DNA of 64,000 nucleotides from Prochlorococcus sp. MIT 1314. GTDB taxonomy: Bacteria > Cyanobacteriota > Cyanobacteriia > PCC-6307 > Cyanobiaceae. This document shows positions 36,278 through 46,795 of the stretch, one piece after another. Positions within the stretch are counted from its first letter, which is position 1. Each line of letters begins with the position of its first letter. The position numbers and the translations under genes were made by a program. The DNA lies in assembly GCF_034093315.1 (NCBI RefSeq), contig NZ_CP139300.1, positions 682,001-746,000 on the forward strand. Direction: 5' to 3'. Below the pieces are notes generated by a model that worked only from the letters and a program-made list of their open reading frames with translations, searched no databases and was not told where the DNA came from.

Positions 36278-37204
36278 TCATAAAAGAAGGCATGACAGAA
36301 GTGCTTGTTGAGCATGCATTCTATTTTCTGCTTGTTCAAAGATTCTACTTTTTTTACTTTCAATTACTTCATCAGTTATTTCTTTATCTCTATAGGCAGG
36401 CAGACAATGAAGAATAATTGCATCTTTGTCAGCATTTAGTACTAAATTCTTATCAATCGTAAATCCAAGAAAGTCTTTATCTTTCTCTTGTTGTTGATTT
36501 TCTTCCCCCATAGATGACCAAACATCTGTATATAACACATTTGCCCCTTGTACTGCAGTGACAGGATCATTAGTGATTTTTAATAAACTTTTATTCTTAT
36601 ATATTTTTAGGGCTCTATTGATTAGCAAATTATTTGGTTCATAACCTTTAGGGCATGCAATTCTAACTTCAATTCCTAATAAAGCTCCAAACAAAATGAG
36701 AGAGTTAGCTACGTTATTACCATCGCCTATAAACGTTAAAACAACATTTTCAAAATCAATAAATTCCTCTTTAATCGTCATGAAATCTGCCAATGCTTGG
36801 CAAGGATGCTCTAAATCTGTAAGGGCGTTGATAACTGGCTTGGAAGACCATTTCGCATACTCTTCCAAATCAGATTGTTTAAACGTTCTGATCGCAAGAA
36901 CATCGCAATATCTACTTAACACTCTTGCTGTATCCCTAATTGGCTCGCCCCTTCCAATTTGGGAAGTAGTTGGATTTAGATCAATTGTTGTGCCCCCAAG
37001 TCTTGACATTGCCACCTGAAAACTGACCCTCGTACGAGTAGAGGACTTATCAAAAATTAATCCTAGAACTTTATTTTTCAGCTCGATAGTGAAATCTTGA
37101 TTTTTAAAATTTTTAGCGATCTCTAAGATATGAAAAAGCTCTTCAACTGAAATATCCAAGCTTGATAAAAAATTTTTACTTGCAAGCTTGGTGGGATTTA
37201 GCAT
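36278..37204 (-). CDS. argF: Ornithine carbamoyltransferase
   Basis: Makes citrulline from ornithine and carbamoyl phosphate in arginine synthesis. The 308-residue product has the carbamoyl-phosphate motif SSTRTR (54-59), ALTDLEHPCQALADF, and HCLPAYR (266-272) with the catalytic Cys; a late ENRMHAQQALL completes the family pattern. It lies 27 bases downstream of ftsH on the same strand and 57 upstream of lexA; ftsH-argF-lexA may be partly one transcript. Confidence 0.95.
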   Translation of the reverse strand: MLNPTKLASKNFLSSLDISVEELFHILEIAKNFKNQDFTIELKNKVLGLIFDKSSTRTRVSFQVAMSRLGGTTIDLNPTTSQIGRGEPIRDTARVLSRYCDVLAIRTFKQSDLEEYAKWSSKPVINALTDLEHPCQALADFMTIKEEFIDFENVVLTFIGDGNNVANSLILFGALLGIEVRIACPKGYEPNNLLINRALKIYKNKSLLKITNDPVTAVQGANVLYTDVWSSMGEENQQQEKDKDFLGFTIDKNLVLNADKDAIILHCLPAYRDKEITDEVIESKKSRIFEQAENRMHAQQALLSCLLL

Positions 37205-37231
37205 CTGACTTTTATGAAAACCTAAATTGTA

Positions 37232-39094
37232 CTATGCAGGCATTTTACTTTCTGCCAAAAGAGTTTTAAGGTCCTCCCCTTCTATAACTTCTTCTTGGAG
37301 AATTTTTTGAGAAATAGATTCAAGAAGAGGTAAATTATTCCTCAAAATATTAAGTGCAGTTTCATGAGCATCATCAACTAAATCTCTAACCTCTTTGTCG
37401 ATTGCCTGAGCAGTAGCATCACTTACAGATCTTCTAGGATTATTTCCATTACCTAAAAACTGACCTCCACCTTGTTTATCGTATGCAAGTGGTCCAAGAA
37501 TATCACTCATCCCAAAGGTACCAACCATTTGTTCCGCTATGTCGGTTGCTCTTTGTAAATCATTTGAAGCTCCGGTAGTAATCTTGCCAAAGACAACCTC
37601 TTCTGCAGATCTTCCTCCAAGGAGTGTAGCAATTTGACCTTTTAATTCCTCTTTAGAGTTCAAAAATCTTTCTTCTGTTGGCAATTGAAGAGTATAACCA
37701 AGTGCACTCATACCTCTAGGTACAATTGAAATCTTTGCAACTTTTGAGCCGCCAGGCATAAGATGGCCAACTATTGCATGACCGACTTCGTGATAGGCGA
37801 CTACTTTCTTTTCATCATCTTGCAAAACACGACTTTTCTTTTCCAAACCAGCAACAACTCTTTCTATCGCTTCACTTAAGTCTTGTTGTTCAACACTTTT
37901 TCTTTTTGCTCTGGCCGCAAGTAAAGCAGCTTCATTTACCATGTTAGCCAAATCAGCACCTGCGAATCCACTAGTAGCTTGTGCAATAGTATCTAAGTCT
38001 ATTGAATCTGCAAGTTTTACTTTTTTTGTATAGATCTCTAATATAGTTTTCCTGCCTGATAAATCTGGTCTGTCGACTAATACTTGTCTATCAAATCTTC
38101 CTGGCCTTAAAAGTGCCGCGTCAAGAACTTCGGGCTGGTTAGTAGCAGCAAGCACTATAACTGGCTTATCAGTTGATGCGAATCCATCCATTTCGGTAAG
38201 GAGCTGATTTAAAGTTTGTTCTCTTTCATCATTACCACCAACTACTCCCATTGATCCTGAACGGCTTTTACCTATAGCATCTAATTCATCAATAAAAATA
38301 ATACAGGGAGCTTTTTTCTTGGCTTGTTCAAATAAATCCCTAACTCTTGCTGCTCCAGCACCAACAAAAAGTTCAACAAATTCAGAACCTGAAATAATGA
38401 AAAAAGGAACTTCTGCTTCACCCGCAACAGCCTTAGAAAGAAGAGTTTTTCCTGTCCCTGGCGGTCCTACAAGAAGAACACCTTTAGGTATTCGAGCTCC
38501 TATATCAGTATATCTTTCTGGTTTTTTTAAAAAATCAACTATTTCTGTCAGTTCGTCCTTAGCTTCATCAACTCCAGCTACATCCGCAAAGGTCACTTTT
38601 GATTCGTCATCGGGTACATAAACTTTAGCTTTACTTTTAGTAAAACTAAGAGCTCCTTGAGCACCTCCGCCTCCCATACTTCTTCTAGCAAAGAATTGTA
38701 AAACAAGAATGAAAATCAAAGGAGGAACTACCCAGCTCAAAATGGTTGAAAAGAAATTAGGCTTTTTAGGGGGAGCAGCAGCGAATTCAACCCCTTTACT
38801 TTCTAACCTTTGAGGAAGGTCCATATCAAAAATTGGGGTTGTAGCCAATACCGAAGGAGCTCCCTCTTCTGCACCGTTTAATTCATACCTTATTTGTTCT
38901 TGCGTAATATATGCTCTTTTTACTTCCCCATCATTTACTTGGTCAATAAAGAGTGAGTATGGCACCCTTGGTATCTGCATATTTTGATTTGGGAAAAGAC
39001 TACTAAATAGAAGCAATGATCCAACTCCTATCAAAATGATATTTACGATTCCAAATTTTCTATTGGGTTGATTATCGTCTTGTCTTATCGGCAT
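37232..39094 (-). CDS. ftsH: ATP-dependent zinc metalloprotease FtsH
   Basis: Thylakoid/plasma-membrane AAA+ protease of 620 residues. Two membrane segments lie near 15-33 and 113-133. The AAA domain has Walker A GPPGTGKT (210-217), Walker [12 protein letters not shown] and [16 protein letters not shown]; the peptidase has HEVGH (435-439). In cyanobacteria FtsH paralogues degrade damaged photosystem D1 or control other membrane proteins; which paralogue this is cannot be told here. The 114 bases upstream contain a palindromic site (listed separately). Confidence 0.96.
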   Translation of the reverse strand: MPIRQDDNQPNRKFGIVNIILIGVGSLLLFSSLFPNQNMQIPRVPYSLFIDQVNDGEVKRAYITQEQIRYELNGAEEGAPSVLATTPIFDMDLPQRLESKGVEFAAAPPKKPNFFSTILSWVVPPLIFILVLQFFARRSMGGGGAQGALSFTKSKAKVYVPDDESKVTFADVAGVDEAKDELTEIVDFLKKPERYTDIGARIPKGVLLVGPPGTGKTLLSKAVAGEAEVPFFIISGSEFVELFVGAGAARVRDLFEQAKKKAPCIIFIDELDAIGKSRSGSMGVVGGNDEREQTLNQLLTEMDGFASTDKPVIVLAATNQPEVLDAALLRPGRFDRQVLVDRPDLSGRKTILEIYTKKVKLADSIDLDTIAQATSGFAGADLANMVNEAALLAARAKRKSVEQQDLSEAIERVVAGLEKKSRVLQDDEKKVVAYHEVGHAIVGHLMPGGSKVAKISIVPRGMSALGYTLQLPTEERFLNSKEELKGQIATLLGGRSAEEVVFGKITTGASNDLQRATDIAEQMVGTFGMSDILGPLAYDKQGGGQFLGNGNNPRRSVSDATAQAIDKEVRDLVDDAHETALNILRNNLPLLESISQKILQEEVIEGEDLKTLLAESKMPA

Positions 39095-39160
39095 AGTTAT
39101 GTTCGATTTGAATTCATTATAAACTAAACGAAATGATTCCGTATCTGTATTATTTTTTTT

Positions 39161-39188
39161 GGGTAAGAACCGTACGGTACTTTAACCC
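39161..39188. promoter_or_regulatory. Palindromic site upstream of ftsH
   Basis: A perfect 10-base palindrome ACCGTACGGT (39169-39178) sits inside a looser inverted repeat running from GGGTAAGAA to CTTTAACCC. It lies 66-94 bases before the ftsH start and next to the ribD stop. The GC-rich core stands out from the AT-rich background. It could be an operator for ftsH or the end hairpin of ribD; there is no U tract on the ribD side. Confidence 0.4.
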
Positions 39189-39208
39189 ATATACAGTATT
39201 AGTGAAAA

Positions 39209-40303
39209 TTAATTTTTTAAGGCACTTTTAACACATATATCATTGCCAATCAATCTAATCTGAGAATCGCTTAATTTAATAATTTCATTCATTTCTCTAA
39301 ACTCTAAATCTCCAAAGGGACTCATACTACTTTTTCCTCCTAAAATTTTTGGAGCAATAAAAGTAATAATTTCTTGAATACAATTTGATTTAATAGCGGC
39401 GGTGGCCAATCTAGGGCCACATTCCCACAAAACTTTATTACATCCTCTTTTAGCTAGTATTTTTGAAATCAACTCTGGATCATCTGATGATACCTTTTCA
39501 ATCTCCACGCATTTGGGAATCCTTTTGAGATAGTTTTCATTTGCTGTGGAAGAATCATAAATAACTATAGTTTTTGCCTGAGTACAATCCCAGAGATTAG
39601 ATTTTGAAGGGAGATCTAAACTTTTTGTAAAAATAACTCGCAAAGGCTCAGGATGCTTTAAACCTCTAGTAGTCAAAATAGGGTTATCTTTTCTTAATGT
39701 GTTTCCACCAATTATTATTGCATCAAATTCTGCTCTAAAAGAGTGTACTAAAGACCTTGATTCTTCACTAGTAATCCATTTACTTTTGCCATTTTCTAAA
39801 GCTATTCTTCCATCAATACTCATTGCCCATTTAAAAACACCAAAGGCCTTTTTAGTAATATTCCTATAAAAAAAAGCATTATTTAATTCTAGGGATTCTT
39901 TTTCACATAATCCTAAGTGAACTTGAATTCCAGCTTCTTTGAGCAGTTTAATACCTTTACCAGAGACTCTTTTATCAGGATCTTGAATAGAGATAAATAC
40001 CTCTCTTATTCCTGAGGATATTACCTTATCAACACATGGAGGTGTTTTACCTTGGTGACAGCAAGGTTCAAGATTTACATACATTGACCCACCTTGAGGA
40101 TCTTTTTTTAAATTATTAAAGGCCATTGCCTCGGCATGAGGCATCCCTGCCCTGTAATGAAATCCTTCTGAAATAAGGTTCCCATTTTTATCAAGTATTA
40201 CTGCTCCAACCTTAGGATTAGGACTCGTCGTATTTTTACCTAACGAAGCTAATAAAATCGCTCTTTTCATCCATTGTGTATGGGCGACATTCTTTTCAGG
40301 CAT
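39209..40303 (-). CDS. ribD: Riboflavin biosynthesis deaminase/reductase RibD
   Basis: Bifunctional enzyme of 364 residues for the second and third steps of riboflavin synthesis. The N-terminal deaminase (about 1-145) has the zinc site HAEAMA (56-61) and PCCHQGKTPPC (80-90). The C-terminal reductase has WAMSIDGRIA, SEESR and IIIGGNTLRKDNPIL. Length is normal and both domains look intact. It is 15 bases downstream of the DUF3122 gene. ribF, a later flavin step, lies about 6 kb away on the other strand. Confidence 0.94.
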   Translation of the reverse strand: MPEKNVAHTQWMKRAILLASLGKNTTSPNPKVGAVILDKNGNLISEGFHYRAGMPHAEAMAFNNLKKDPQGGSMYVNLEPCCHQGKTPPCVDKVISSGIREVFISIQDPDKRVSGKGIKLLKEAGIQVHLGLCEKESLELNNAFFYRNITKKAFGVFKWAMSIDGRIALENGKSKWITSEESRSLVHSFRAEFDAIIIGGNTLRKDNPILTTRGLKHPEPLRVIFTKSLDLPSKSNLWDCTQAKTIVIYDSSTANENYLKRIPKCVEIEKVSSDDPELISKILAKRGCNKVLWECGPRLATAAIKSNCIQEIITFIAPKILGGKSSMSPFGDLEFREMNEIIKLSDSQIRLIGNDICVKSALKN

Positions 40304-40318
40304 CTCGTTTATTAATAA

Positions 40319-40819
40319 TCAAATTAGTGATCTCCATTCTTTAACCACGAAAGGAGGAACAGGTAACTCTGAGAAAACACCTGGCAAAGATAATCTCAAT
40401 GGTCTATTTTTATCAATATTTTGGATAAGCTCATTAAGATCAAATTCTGCAGCAGCTTGTCTACCGTCGTTTGCTAATTCTAGATTAAGTAATGTTTTAT
40501 CTTCCAATAACCACTGTTTTCTTCCAGATTCAACCCTTAATCCAGCGGGGTGGTCAATCCTAAGATTCCCAGGATATCCTATTACCCTTAAAATTAATTT
40601 ATCTTCAAAAAGAGGAGATTTATAAGCGACTAACTGCCAAGTTTCAAAGTCCAAGTCCCTTAAAAACTCACCACTAGCATTTATCAATTCCCCATTAATT
40701 TCTGTATCTGCAATTTCTGCATAAACTTTTAATGGGCTAAAAATTAAAGATGTTAGTAACAGCAAAGGTAAGATAACTGTTAAAAAAATATTTTTATTTG
40801 ATTTTGTAATTTTCTTCAT
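40319..40819 (-). CDS. DUF3122 protein with signal peptide
   Basis: Cyanobacterial protein of unknown function, 166 residues from the ATG at 40819 (another ATG at 40840 gives 173). A signal segment (about 10-34, ending VYA) sends it to the periplasm or thylakoid lumen. The mature part has WQLVAYKSPLFEDKLILRVIGYPG and KQWLLEDKTLLNLE, patterns of the DUF3122 family. It overlaps the end of the small gene upstream and precedes ribD by 15 bases. Confidence 0.7.
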   Translation of the reverse strand: MKKITKSNKNIFLTVILPLLLLTSLIFSPLKVYAEIADTEINGELINASGEFLRDLDFETWQLVAYKSPLFEDKLILRVIGYPGNLRIDHPAGLRVESGRKQWLLEDKTLLNLELANDGRQAAAEFDLNELIQNIDKNRPLRLSLPGVFSELPVPPFVVKEWRSLI

Positions 40820-41045
40820 TTTCTGAATCCATAAGGGCATCTAAAGTTACTGCAGTTCTAACAATAGCTTGATATCTTCTAATTATTTTACGATTTTTTT
40901 CTATAACTCGAGATAAATTTAAAGTGTCTTTTGCAGAATAGCTAGATGTTAAATCGCTAGAATCTTCTTCAATCAACTCAAACTCACTATCTTTATTAAT
41001 TAGAGTTAACAATAAATCATGTAATCTCTTTCTCCTTTCTGACAA
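40794..41045 (-). CDS. Small conserved-type hypothetical protein
   Basis: An 83-residue product with a charged, helical pattern (SERRKRLHDLLLTLINKDSEFEL, then IRRYQAIVRTAVTLDALM). I do not recognise the family. The only start is a TTG at 41045; no clear ribosome site is visible. Its 3' end overlaps the DUF3122 start, so it may be translationally coupled to it. It is divergent from cobL. Confidence 0.55.
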   Translation of the reverse strand: MSERRKRLHDLLLTLINKDSEFELIEEDSSDLTSSYSAKDTLNLSRVIEKNRKIIRRYQAIVRTAVTLDALMDSENEENYKIK

Positions 41046-41133
41046 TTAATTTATTATGATAACTCGAACAATAATAGGATAATTTAATAAAACATTCAAA
41101 TAAATTAGTTAGGCTCTTCCCATTTAAATATCT

Positions 41134-42405
41134 ATGACTGAAATAAAAAGAATAATACATGTAATAGGGATTAATTCATTTGAATTTAAAGATTTACCTT
41201 TAAAATTACAAAATTTATTTATAGAAACAGTTAATATTGCAGCTCCTAATTCATATTTCGAAAAAATTAAATTATGGAGCAAAAATAATTCTGAACAAAA
41301 GAAATCATTCTTTGCAAGCAAAAGTAATAATGAACTAATTAACTGGCTTAGATTTCAAAAAACTGATGTAATTTTAATTTCAAGAGGAGATCCTCTTTGG
41401 TTTGGGATTGGGAGAATACTCCTAGAAAACTTTTCAAAAGATGAGCTAAGATTCTACCCCTCAATTACTTGCATACAATTGGCATTTAGTAAGTTAAAGA
41501 TCCCATGGCAAGACACTATTAATGTGAGTATTCACGGCAGAGATTCAACCAAGTTAATTGAGGCTCTTAAAACTAAGCCCTCAAATCTTGCCGTTATTAC
41601 AGATTCAAATAAAAAAAGTTTAGAAATAATCCAAAATAACTTGTCAGAATTAAATCTGATTGACTTTTATGATTTTTGGCTTTGTGAAGAAATAGGTTTT
41701 GACACTGAAAATATAAGGAAACTAAATCTTAAAAAGTCATTACCCACTAACATATCGAGTTTAAACATTGCTGTACTAACAAAAACAAAGAAAAAACCCA
41801 CTAATAATCTCCCCCTTTTCGGAATTAGTGACATTGTTTTTAAAACTTTTGAAGATAGACCAAATTTATTAACTAAAAGGGAGGTACGTGTTCAAATATT
41901 AGCTGATCTAGAGCTTCCAAATAATGGTGTTATTTGGGATGTAGGAGCAGGTTGTGGATCAATAGGTTTAGAGGCATTAAAACTAAGACCTAATTTAGAT
42001 TTATTTTGTATTGATAAAAGAATTGGATCAAAAGCATTAATACTAGAAAACTCAAAAAGACTGGGAGTTAAACCAAAATTTATTTTTGAGGAAGACATAA
42101 ATAATACCTTAAACACGAGGAATTTTAGTTCTTTTGAAAAACCTAATAGATTAGTAATTGGAGGATGTAATAAAAAAACTAAACTTCAAATTATTCATAA
42201 ACTATCCGATTATATGAGTATTGGAGATATTATCATCATTCCAATAATAGATATTCAAACGATAGAAGTATTGAAAGGAACGTTAGAAGATAATAATTTT
42301 AAAACATCTTTAAATTTAATTCAGACTTACAAAAGCTTAACTATCGCAGAGGGAATTAGATTAGAACCAAATAATCCTGTTTTTGTATTAAAAGGGAAAA
42401 AATAA
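41134..42405 (+). CDS. cobL: Precorrin-6Y C5,15-methyltransferase, decarboxylating (CbiE-CbiT fusion)
   Basis: Cobalamin-pathway enzyme of 423 residues that methylates C5 and C15 and decarboxylates the C12 side chain. The N-terminal CbiE part has LISRGDPLWFGIGR (81-94). The C-terminal CbiT part has GVIWDVGAGCGSIGLEA (265-281) as the SAM loop, then GGCNKKTKLQII. Length fits the fusion. It is divergent from the small hypothetical gene and converges on nadK with a 13-base gap. Prochlorococcus makes pseudocobalamin, so this step is expected in the organism. Confidence 0.92.
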   Translation: MTEIKRIIHVIGINSFEFKDLPLKLQNLFIETVNIAAPNSYFEKIKLWSKNNSEQKKSFFASKSNNELINWLRFQKTDVILISRGDPLWFGIGRILLENFSKDELRFYPSITCIQLAFSKLKIPWQDTINVSIHGRDSTKLIEALKTKPSNLAVITDSNKKSLEIIQNNLSELNLIDFYDFWLCEEIGFDTENIRKLNLKKSLPTNISSLNIAVLTKTKKKPTNNLPLFGISDIVFKTFEDRPNLLTKREVRVQILADLELPNNGVIWDVGAGCGSIGLEALKLRPNLDLFCIDKRIGSKALILENSKRLGVKPKFIFEEDINNTLNTRNFSSFEKPNRLVIGGCNKKTKLQIIHKLSDYMSIGDIIIIPIIDIQTIEVLKGTLEDNNFKTSLNLIQTYKSLTIAEGIRLEPNNPVFVLKGKK

Positions 42406-42418
42406 ATTTGAGTAGATG

Positions 42419-43327
42419 TTATTTGTTGGGTTTTGCCACGTGGGGTAATCCCCAACCAAGTTTATTTCTTAAAACCTGGAAAAATTCATGATCTTCAAGT
42501 CTTACAAACTTTACTGAGTGTTTACTTTTTCTTATCAAAACTCTATCTTCAGGCCAAATATAACAACCAGCATTTCCATCAACAACCATTACTAATCTTT
42601 CAGGAGTTGCTGGGAAAACAGTTACTGGCTCTGAATCATTAAAAACCAGTGCCCTCGATGCCAATGAGTGGGGAGCAATTGGAGTTAATTGCACAACTGG
42701 GCAATCTGGTGTAATAACTGGTCCTCCAGCACTTAGAGAATATGCAGTAGAGCCAGTTGGAGTAGATAAAATCACTCCATCAGCTGAAATATCAACAGGA
42801 GCATGACGCCCTATAGAAATTTCAAAATGACACATACTTGTGAGAGGTTCTCTATGTAGTGCCATCTCATTAAGACAAAGAGACTCCCATCTCCTCTGAT
42901 CATTCCTCATTACACTAACTATAAAGCAAGTTCTTTCCTCAATATCCCAATTTCCAATAATAAGTTTATCAATAGCTTCATTTAAGTTAGATAAATAAGC
43001 CTCTGCGAGAAATCCTAAATGCCCAGTATTTATTGTGAGGATTGGGATTTTTGCTGGTGCCGTTTGTCTTGCTGCAGAAAGCACAGTTCCATCTCCACCA
43101 AGAACAATTGCAAATTCCATTGATGAGTCAAACCCCTCAGGAACGCAATTCGAATATCCTAGTGGACGAACATGTTGATCAGGATTGGCAAATCCCACCA
43201 TCCCACCAGAGCTACTGACTCTTACGACCTCATAATTGGATTTTTCCAATTTTTCCTGTACAGAACTTGCAGTACAAACTGCCAGTTCTTTACCATCATT
43301 AACTATAAGTCCTGCTTTACGTACCAA
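42419..43327 (-). CDS. nadK: NAD kinase
   Basis: Phosphorylates NAD to NADP. The 302-residue product has GGDGT (77-81), CLNEMALHR (151-159) and [22 protein letters not shown] (182-203), the three family motifs. The only good start is a TTG at 43327. Cyanobacteria often have two NAD kinases; which this is cannot be judged. It is leftward, as is pheS, 70 bases upstream. Confidence 0.94.
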   Translation of the reverse strand: MVRKAGLIVNDGKELAVCTASSVQEKLEKSNYEVVRVSSSGGMVGFANPDQHVRPLGYSNCVPEGFDSSMEFAIVLGGDGTVLSAARQTAPAKIPILTINTGHLGFLAEAYLSNLNEAIDKLIIGNWDIEERTCFIVSVMRNDQRRWESLCLNEMALHREPLTSMCHFEISIGRHAPVDISADGVILSTPTGSTAYSLSAGGPVITPDCPVVQLTPIAPHSLASRALVFNDSEPVTVFPATPERLVMVVDGNAGCYIWPEDRVLIRKSKHSVKFVRLEDHEFFQVLRNKLGWGLPHVAKPNK

Positions 43328-43397
43328 TCAAAAAATCAAAGCTATGACTATTTTAAACTAATTTGTTATACAAACCTAATTTAAAAATTCAATTCTA

Positions 43398-44405
43398 TTA
43401 GAACTGCTCTAAAAATCTAAGATCATTTGTATAAAATTTTCTGATATCATCAATTTGATGTCTAACCATACAAAATCTTTCAACTCCTAATCCAGCGGCG
43501 AACCCAGTCCATTTCTCAGAATCTATTCCTAATTTTTCTAAAACCTTAGGATCTACCATTCCGCATCCCATTACTTCTAGCCATTTACCTTTCCATTGAA
43601 CATCTACTTCTGCAGAAGGCTCCGTAAATGGGAAATAACTAGCTCTAAACCTTACAGGAATATCTCCGAAAAAGGTCTTTAGAAAAGTAAGAACCGTTCC
43701 TCTTAGGTGACTAAAATTAATATCTTGATCGATACATAAAACCTCAACCTGATTAAATACAGGCGAGTGTGTAGCATCTACAGCATCCCTCCTATAAACT
43801 CGACCTGGGGCAATAATTCTTACAGGGGGTGGATTATTTTCCAAGTATCTTATCTGAACAGGAGAAGTATGGGTCCTCAAAAGTCGATTTTCATCTAAAT
43901 AGAAAGTATCCTGCATATCTCTTGCAGGATGATTTTTAGGTATATTGAGAGACTCAAAATTATAAAAATCAGTTTCTATTTCAGGACCACTTTCAACTGA
44001 GTATCCCAATCCACAAAAAATATCTATGATCTCATCTTGGGTTGAAATTAAGGGATGTTTATTCCCAGGGGGGGTTCCAGTTGAAGGAATAGTTACATCA
44101 ATTTTTTCGTTTTTAATCTTTTGATCTAAGGCTTCACTATTTAACTGATTTTTTCTCTCAATGATTGAGTCTTGCAAATTTATCTTGATTACATTTGCCT
44201 TCTGGCCAACAACTGGTCTATCAGTAGCAGATAATTGACTCATTGTTTTCAAAATAATTGACAGATCGCCTTTTTTTCCTAGTAGGGAAACTCTCAATTG
44301 ATCCAGTTCTTGATGAGTATTAGCTTTATCTATATTATTTTTTGCTGTAAGAGAAAGATTATTTAATTTTTCCTCAATTTGACTTAATGATTCAATTTCA
44401 CTCAC
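43398..44405 (-). CDS. pheS: Phenylalanyl-tRNA synthetase alpha subunit
   Basis: Class II aminoacyl-tRNA synthetase subunit of 335 residues. An N-terminal coiled coil (about 1-85) precedes the catalytic core with [21 protein letters not shown] (motif 2 and its surroundings) and [11 protein letters not shown] (301-311, motif 3). Length is normal. pheT is not adjacent, as in other cyanobacteria. It is divergent from surE, with 68 bases between. Confidence 0.96.
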   Translation of the reverse strand: MSEIESLSQIEEKLNNLSLTAKNNIDKANTHQELDQLRVSLLGKKGDLSIILKTMSQLSATDRPVVGQKANVIKINLQDSIIERKNQLNSEALDQKIKNEKIDVTIPSTGTPPGNKHPLISTQDEIIDIFCGLGYSVESGPEIETDFYNFESLNIPKNHPARDMQDTFYLDENRLLRTHTSPVQIRYLENNPPPVRIIAPGRVYRRDAVDATHSPVFNQVEVLCIDQDINFSHLRGTVLTFLKTFFGDIPVRFRASYFPFTEPSAEVDVQWKGKWLEVMGCGMVDPKVLEKLGIDSEKWTGFAAGLGVERFCMVRHQIDDIRKFYTNDLRFLEQF

Positions 44406-44473
44406 TGATATAGTAAAAATAAGTATTTCTTTATTTTACTTAAAGATCGTCCATAAATAAAATGTATTAATTA

Positions 44474-45283
44474 ATGGAACCTTTAAATATATTAATTAGT
44501 AATGATGATGGTGTTTTTGCAGAGGGGATAAGAGCTTTAGCAAAATCAGCACAAAAAAGAGGACATAAGGTAACAGTTGTATGTCCTGACCAAGAAAGAT
44601 CAGCGACTGGTCATGGTCTTACTTTGCAATCTCCACTAAGAGTGGAAAGAGCGGACGAATTATTTGGAGAAGGGATTGAAGCTTGGGGATGTTCTGGCAC
44701 CCCCGCTGATTGCGTCAAATTAGCACTTTCTGAATTATTAGAAAATAAACCTGACTTAATCCTCTCTGGGATAAATCACGGACCAAATTTAGGGACAGAT
44801 ATTTTTTGTTCAGGCACAGTTGCTGCAGCAATGGAAGGGACTTTAGAGAATGTACCCTCTATGGCAATAAGTGTTGCGAGTTTTAAATGGAAGAATTTTG
44901 AATTTGCTGGAGAAATTGCAATAAATATCGCCGAACAAGCAATTAAAGATAGTTGGCCGCCTTCACTACTCTTAAATCTTAATATCCCGCCCTGTGAGAA
45001 AACTAAAATAAAAGAATTAGCGTGGACAAGATTATCAATCAGAAAATATAAAAATCAATTTTCTAAACGTGAAGATCCAAGGGGCGATGTTTATTATTGG
45101 TTAGCAGGTGAGGTTGTTTTAGATCTTAAATCAAAAGGTTATGGTCCAAAGAATTGGCCAAGTGACGTATCTCAAATACAAGAAAATAAAATATCACTTA
45201 CACCTGTCGAACCAGATTTATTTTGGAGAGGTGGTTTAGAGTTTTTGCCTAAAATCAATAATTCATTTGTAAATCCTTCTTAA
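44474..45283 (+). CDS. surE: 5'-nucleotidase SurE
   Basis: Metal-dependent nucleoside monophosphatase of 269 residues. ISNDDGV (8-14) carries the acidic metal ligands, with [15 protein letters not shown], then [12 protein letters not shown] and [11 protein letters not shown] completing the family set. It overlaps the convergent DUF3611 gene by 21 bases (45263-45283), so the tail residues may be lineage-specific. Confidence 0.94.
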   Translation: MEPLNILISNDDGVFAEGIRALAKSAQKRGHKVTVVCPDQERSATGHGLTLQSPLRVERADELFGEGIEAWGCSGTPADCVKLALSELLENKPDLILSGINHGPNLGTDIFCSGTVAAAMEGTLENVPSMAISVASFKWKNFEFAGEIAINIAEQAIKDSWPPSLLLNLNIPPCEKTKIKELAWTRLSIRKYKNQFSKREDPRGDVYYWLAGEVVLDLKSKGYGPKNWPSDVSQIQENKISLTPVEPDLFWRGGLEFLPKINNSFVNPS

Positions 45284-45796
45284 AAGCCATAAAGAAAAGC
45301 AAAGTCCAAAAAAGTGAGCAGCAATAACTTGTGTATTACTTAGCACCGATAAAATCTCAAGCCCAGTAATTGGGATATCAGATTTTGCTGTTATTAATTG
45401 TCCAGTTGTTTGAGAGGATGCCTGTATAAATAAGGCCCCCATCAGTGCTTGATATCCAATTAATCCAAACAAAATCCCCAACAAATCAACTACTAAACCC
45501 CTTTTTATTAATTTACTTGTTTGACCTCTTGAGGGTCTTGCATTGCTTGAAATCGCTCTACCAGTTCTAACTATTAACCAACCTTGCCAAAGGCTAAAAA
45601 GTAGTAAGATCAAGGATATTGTTGTAAGTGATAGTCCAGGCGTTAATCCAAGCTGACCTTCGCTATTATTTACAACATTTGAAAAAAGCAAAACAGCTGC
45701 TACAACAACACCTAAAATGGATTGAGTCCAAAAGCGTATCCATCCTATGCGCCGCATTCCAAATGAAAGCGACTGAAAATCAATTTTGTCAGACAT
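45263..45796 (-). CDS. DUF3611 membrane protein
   Basis: The 177-residue product has about four hydrophobic segments (near 20-40, 50-75, 105-125 and 155-172) and matches the cyanobacteria/plastid DUF3611 family, probably in the inner or thylakoid membrane. [18 protein letters not shown] near the start and [20 protein letters not shown] are characteristic. Its function is unknown. It overlaps surE by 21 bases and is divergent from ribF by 68 bases. Confidence 0.75.
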   Translation of the reverse strand: MSDKIDFQSLSFGMRRIGWIRFWTQSILGVVVAAVLLFSNVVNNSEGQLGLTPGLSLTTISLILLLFSLWQGWLIVRTGRAISSNARPSRGQTSKLIKRGLVVDLLGILFGLIGYQALMGALFIQASSQTTGQLITAKSDIPITGLEILSVLSNTQVIAAHFFGLCFSLWLLRRIYK

Positions 45797-45864
45797 TCAT
45801 TTGATTGAATAAACTATAATCTATTCAAATTTGCCATCAAAATCATAAAATTGCACGTAATCTT

Positions 45865-46788
45865 TTGATCTCTTTAATATCGCCATCTGAAGTTAAGAAC
45901 CCTACTTCAATAGCTATTGGAAGTTTTGATGGCCTACATGCTGGCCACAGAAAATTAATAAAAAGTGTTGTAGAAGAAAATCAATACACCCCCACAATTG
46001 CTAGCTTCTGGCCTCACCCCAGAGAAGTTCTATATAAAGAAACACGCCTAAGACTTGATCTCCCGGATGAAAAACTACCTATTCTTGAAGATCTCGGGAT
46101 TGAACAATTAGTTCTGATTCCTTTTGATAAGGAACTATCTAAACTAAGCGCAGAAAGCTTTGTAGGTGATATTTTGATAAATCAATTACAAGCAAAAAAC
46201 ATTTTTGTTGGTGCTAATTTTAAATTTGGTTTCAGGAGAAGTGGAGATATAAATACTATAAAAAATATGATTAAAGGTACGGATATAAAACTAAAAGTCA
46301 CTCCAATTTTAGAAGACCAAGAAGGTAGAATCAGCAGCAGTAGAATAAGAGATTTATTACAAAAAAGTGATCTGAAAAATGCTTTCAAAATTCTTAATAG
46401 GCCATATAGTTTTAATGGAAAGGTTGTTAAAGGTAAAGGTATTGGTAAAAATATAGGATGGCCCACCGCCAATCTTGAAATAGATGGCAGAAAATTTTTA
46501 CCTGGAGAAGGAGTCTACGCAGCTTGGTCAACTATAGAAAATTCCAACCAAAAAATTGAATCTATTATGAATCTTGGAGCTCAACCAACAATAAATCCTT
46601 TATTGCCATCTGCGGTTGAAGTTCATTTAATTAATAAAGATATCGATCTATATGGTTTAAATCTATCTGTAGAACCAGTTGAAAAGCTTAGACCTCAAAT
46701 CCAGTTCAATAATATAGATCAACTTTCTAATCAAATTAAAAAAGATAGAGATAATGCCCTAAAAATTTTTAAAAACAACAAAAAATAA
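45865..46788 (+). CDS. ribF: Bifunctional riboflavin kinase/FMN adenylyltransferase
   Basis: Makes FMN then FAD. The 307-residue product has the FAD synthetase nucleotide site GSFDGLHAGHRK (19-30), then SSSRIRDLL, and the kinase domain with VVKGKGIGKNIGWPTANL. The start is a TTG at 45865; no ATG is suitably placed. It is followed 7 bases later by thiE on the same strand, so both cofactor genes are likely co-transcribed. Confidence 0.93.
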   Translation: MISLISPSEVKNPTSIAIGSFDGLHAGHRKLIKSVVEENQYTPTIASFWPHPREVLYKETRLRLDLPDEKLPILEDLGIEQLVLIPFDKELSKLSAESFVGDILINQLQAKNIFVGANFKFGFRRSGDINTIKNMIKGTDIKLKVTPILEDQEGRISSSRIRDLLQKSDLKNAFKILNRPYSFNGKVVKGKGIGKNIGWPTANLEIDGRKFLPGEGVYAAWSTIENSNQKIESIMNLGAQPTINPLLPSAVEVHLINKDIDLYGLNLSVEPVEKLRPQIQFNNIDQLSNQIKKDRDNALKIFKNNKK

Positions 46789-46795
46789 GTTACAA

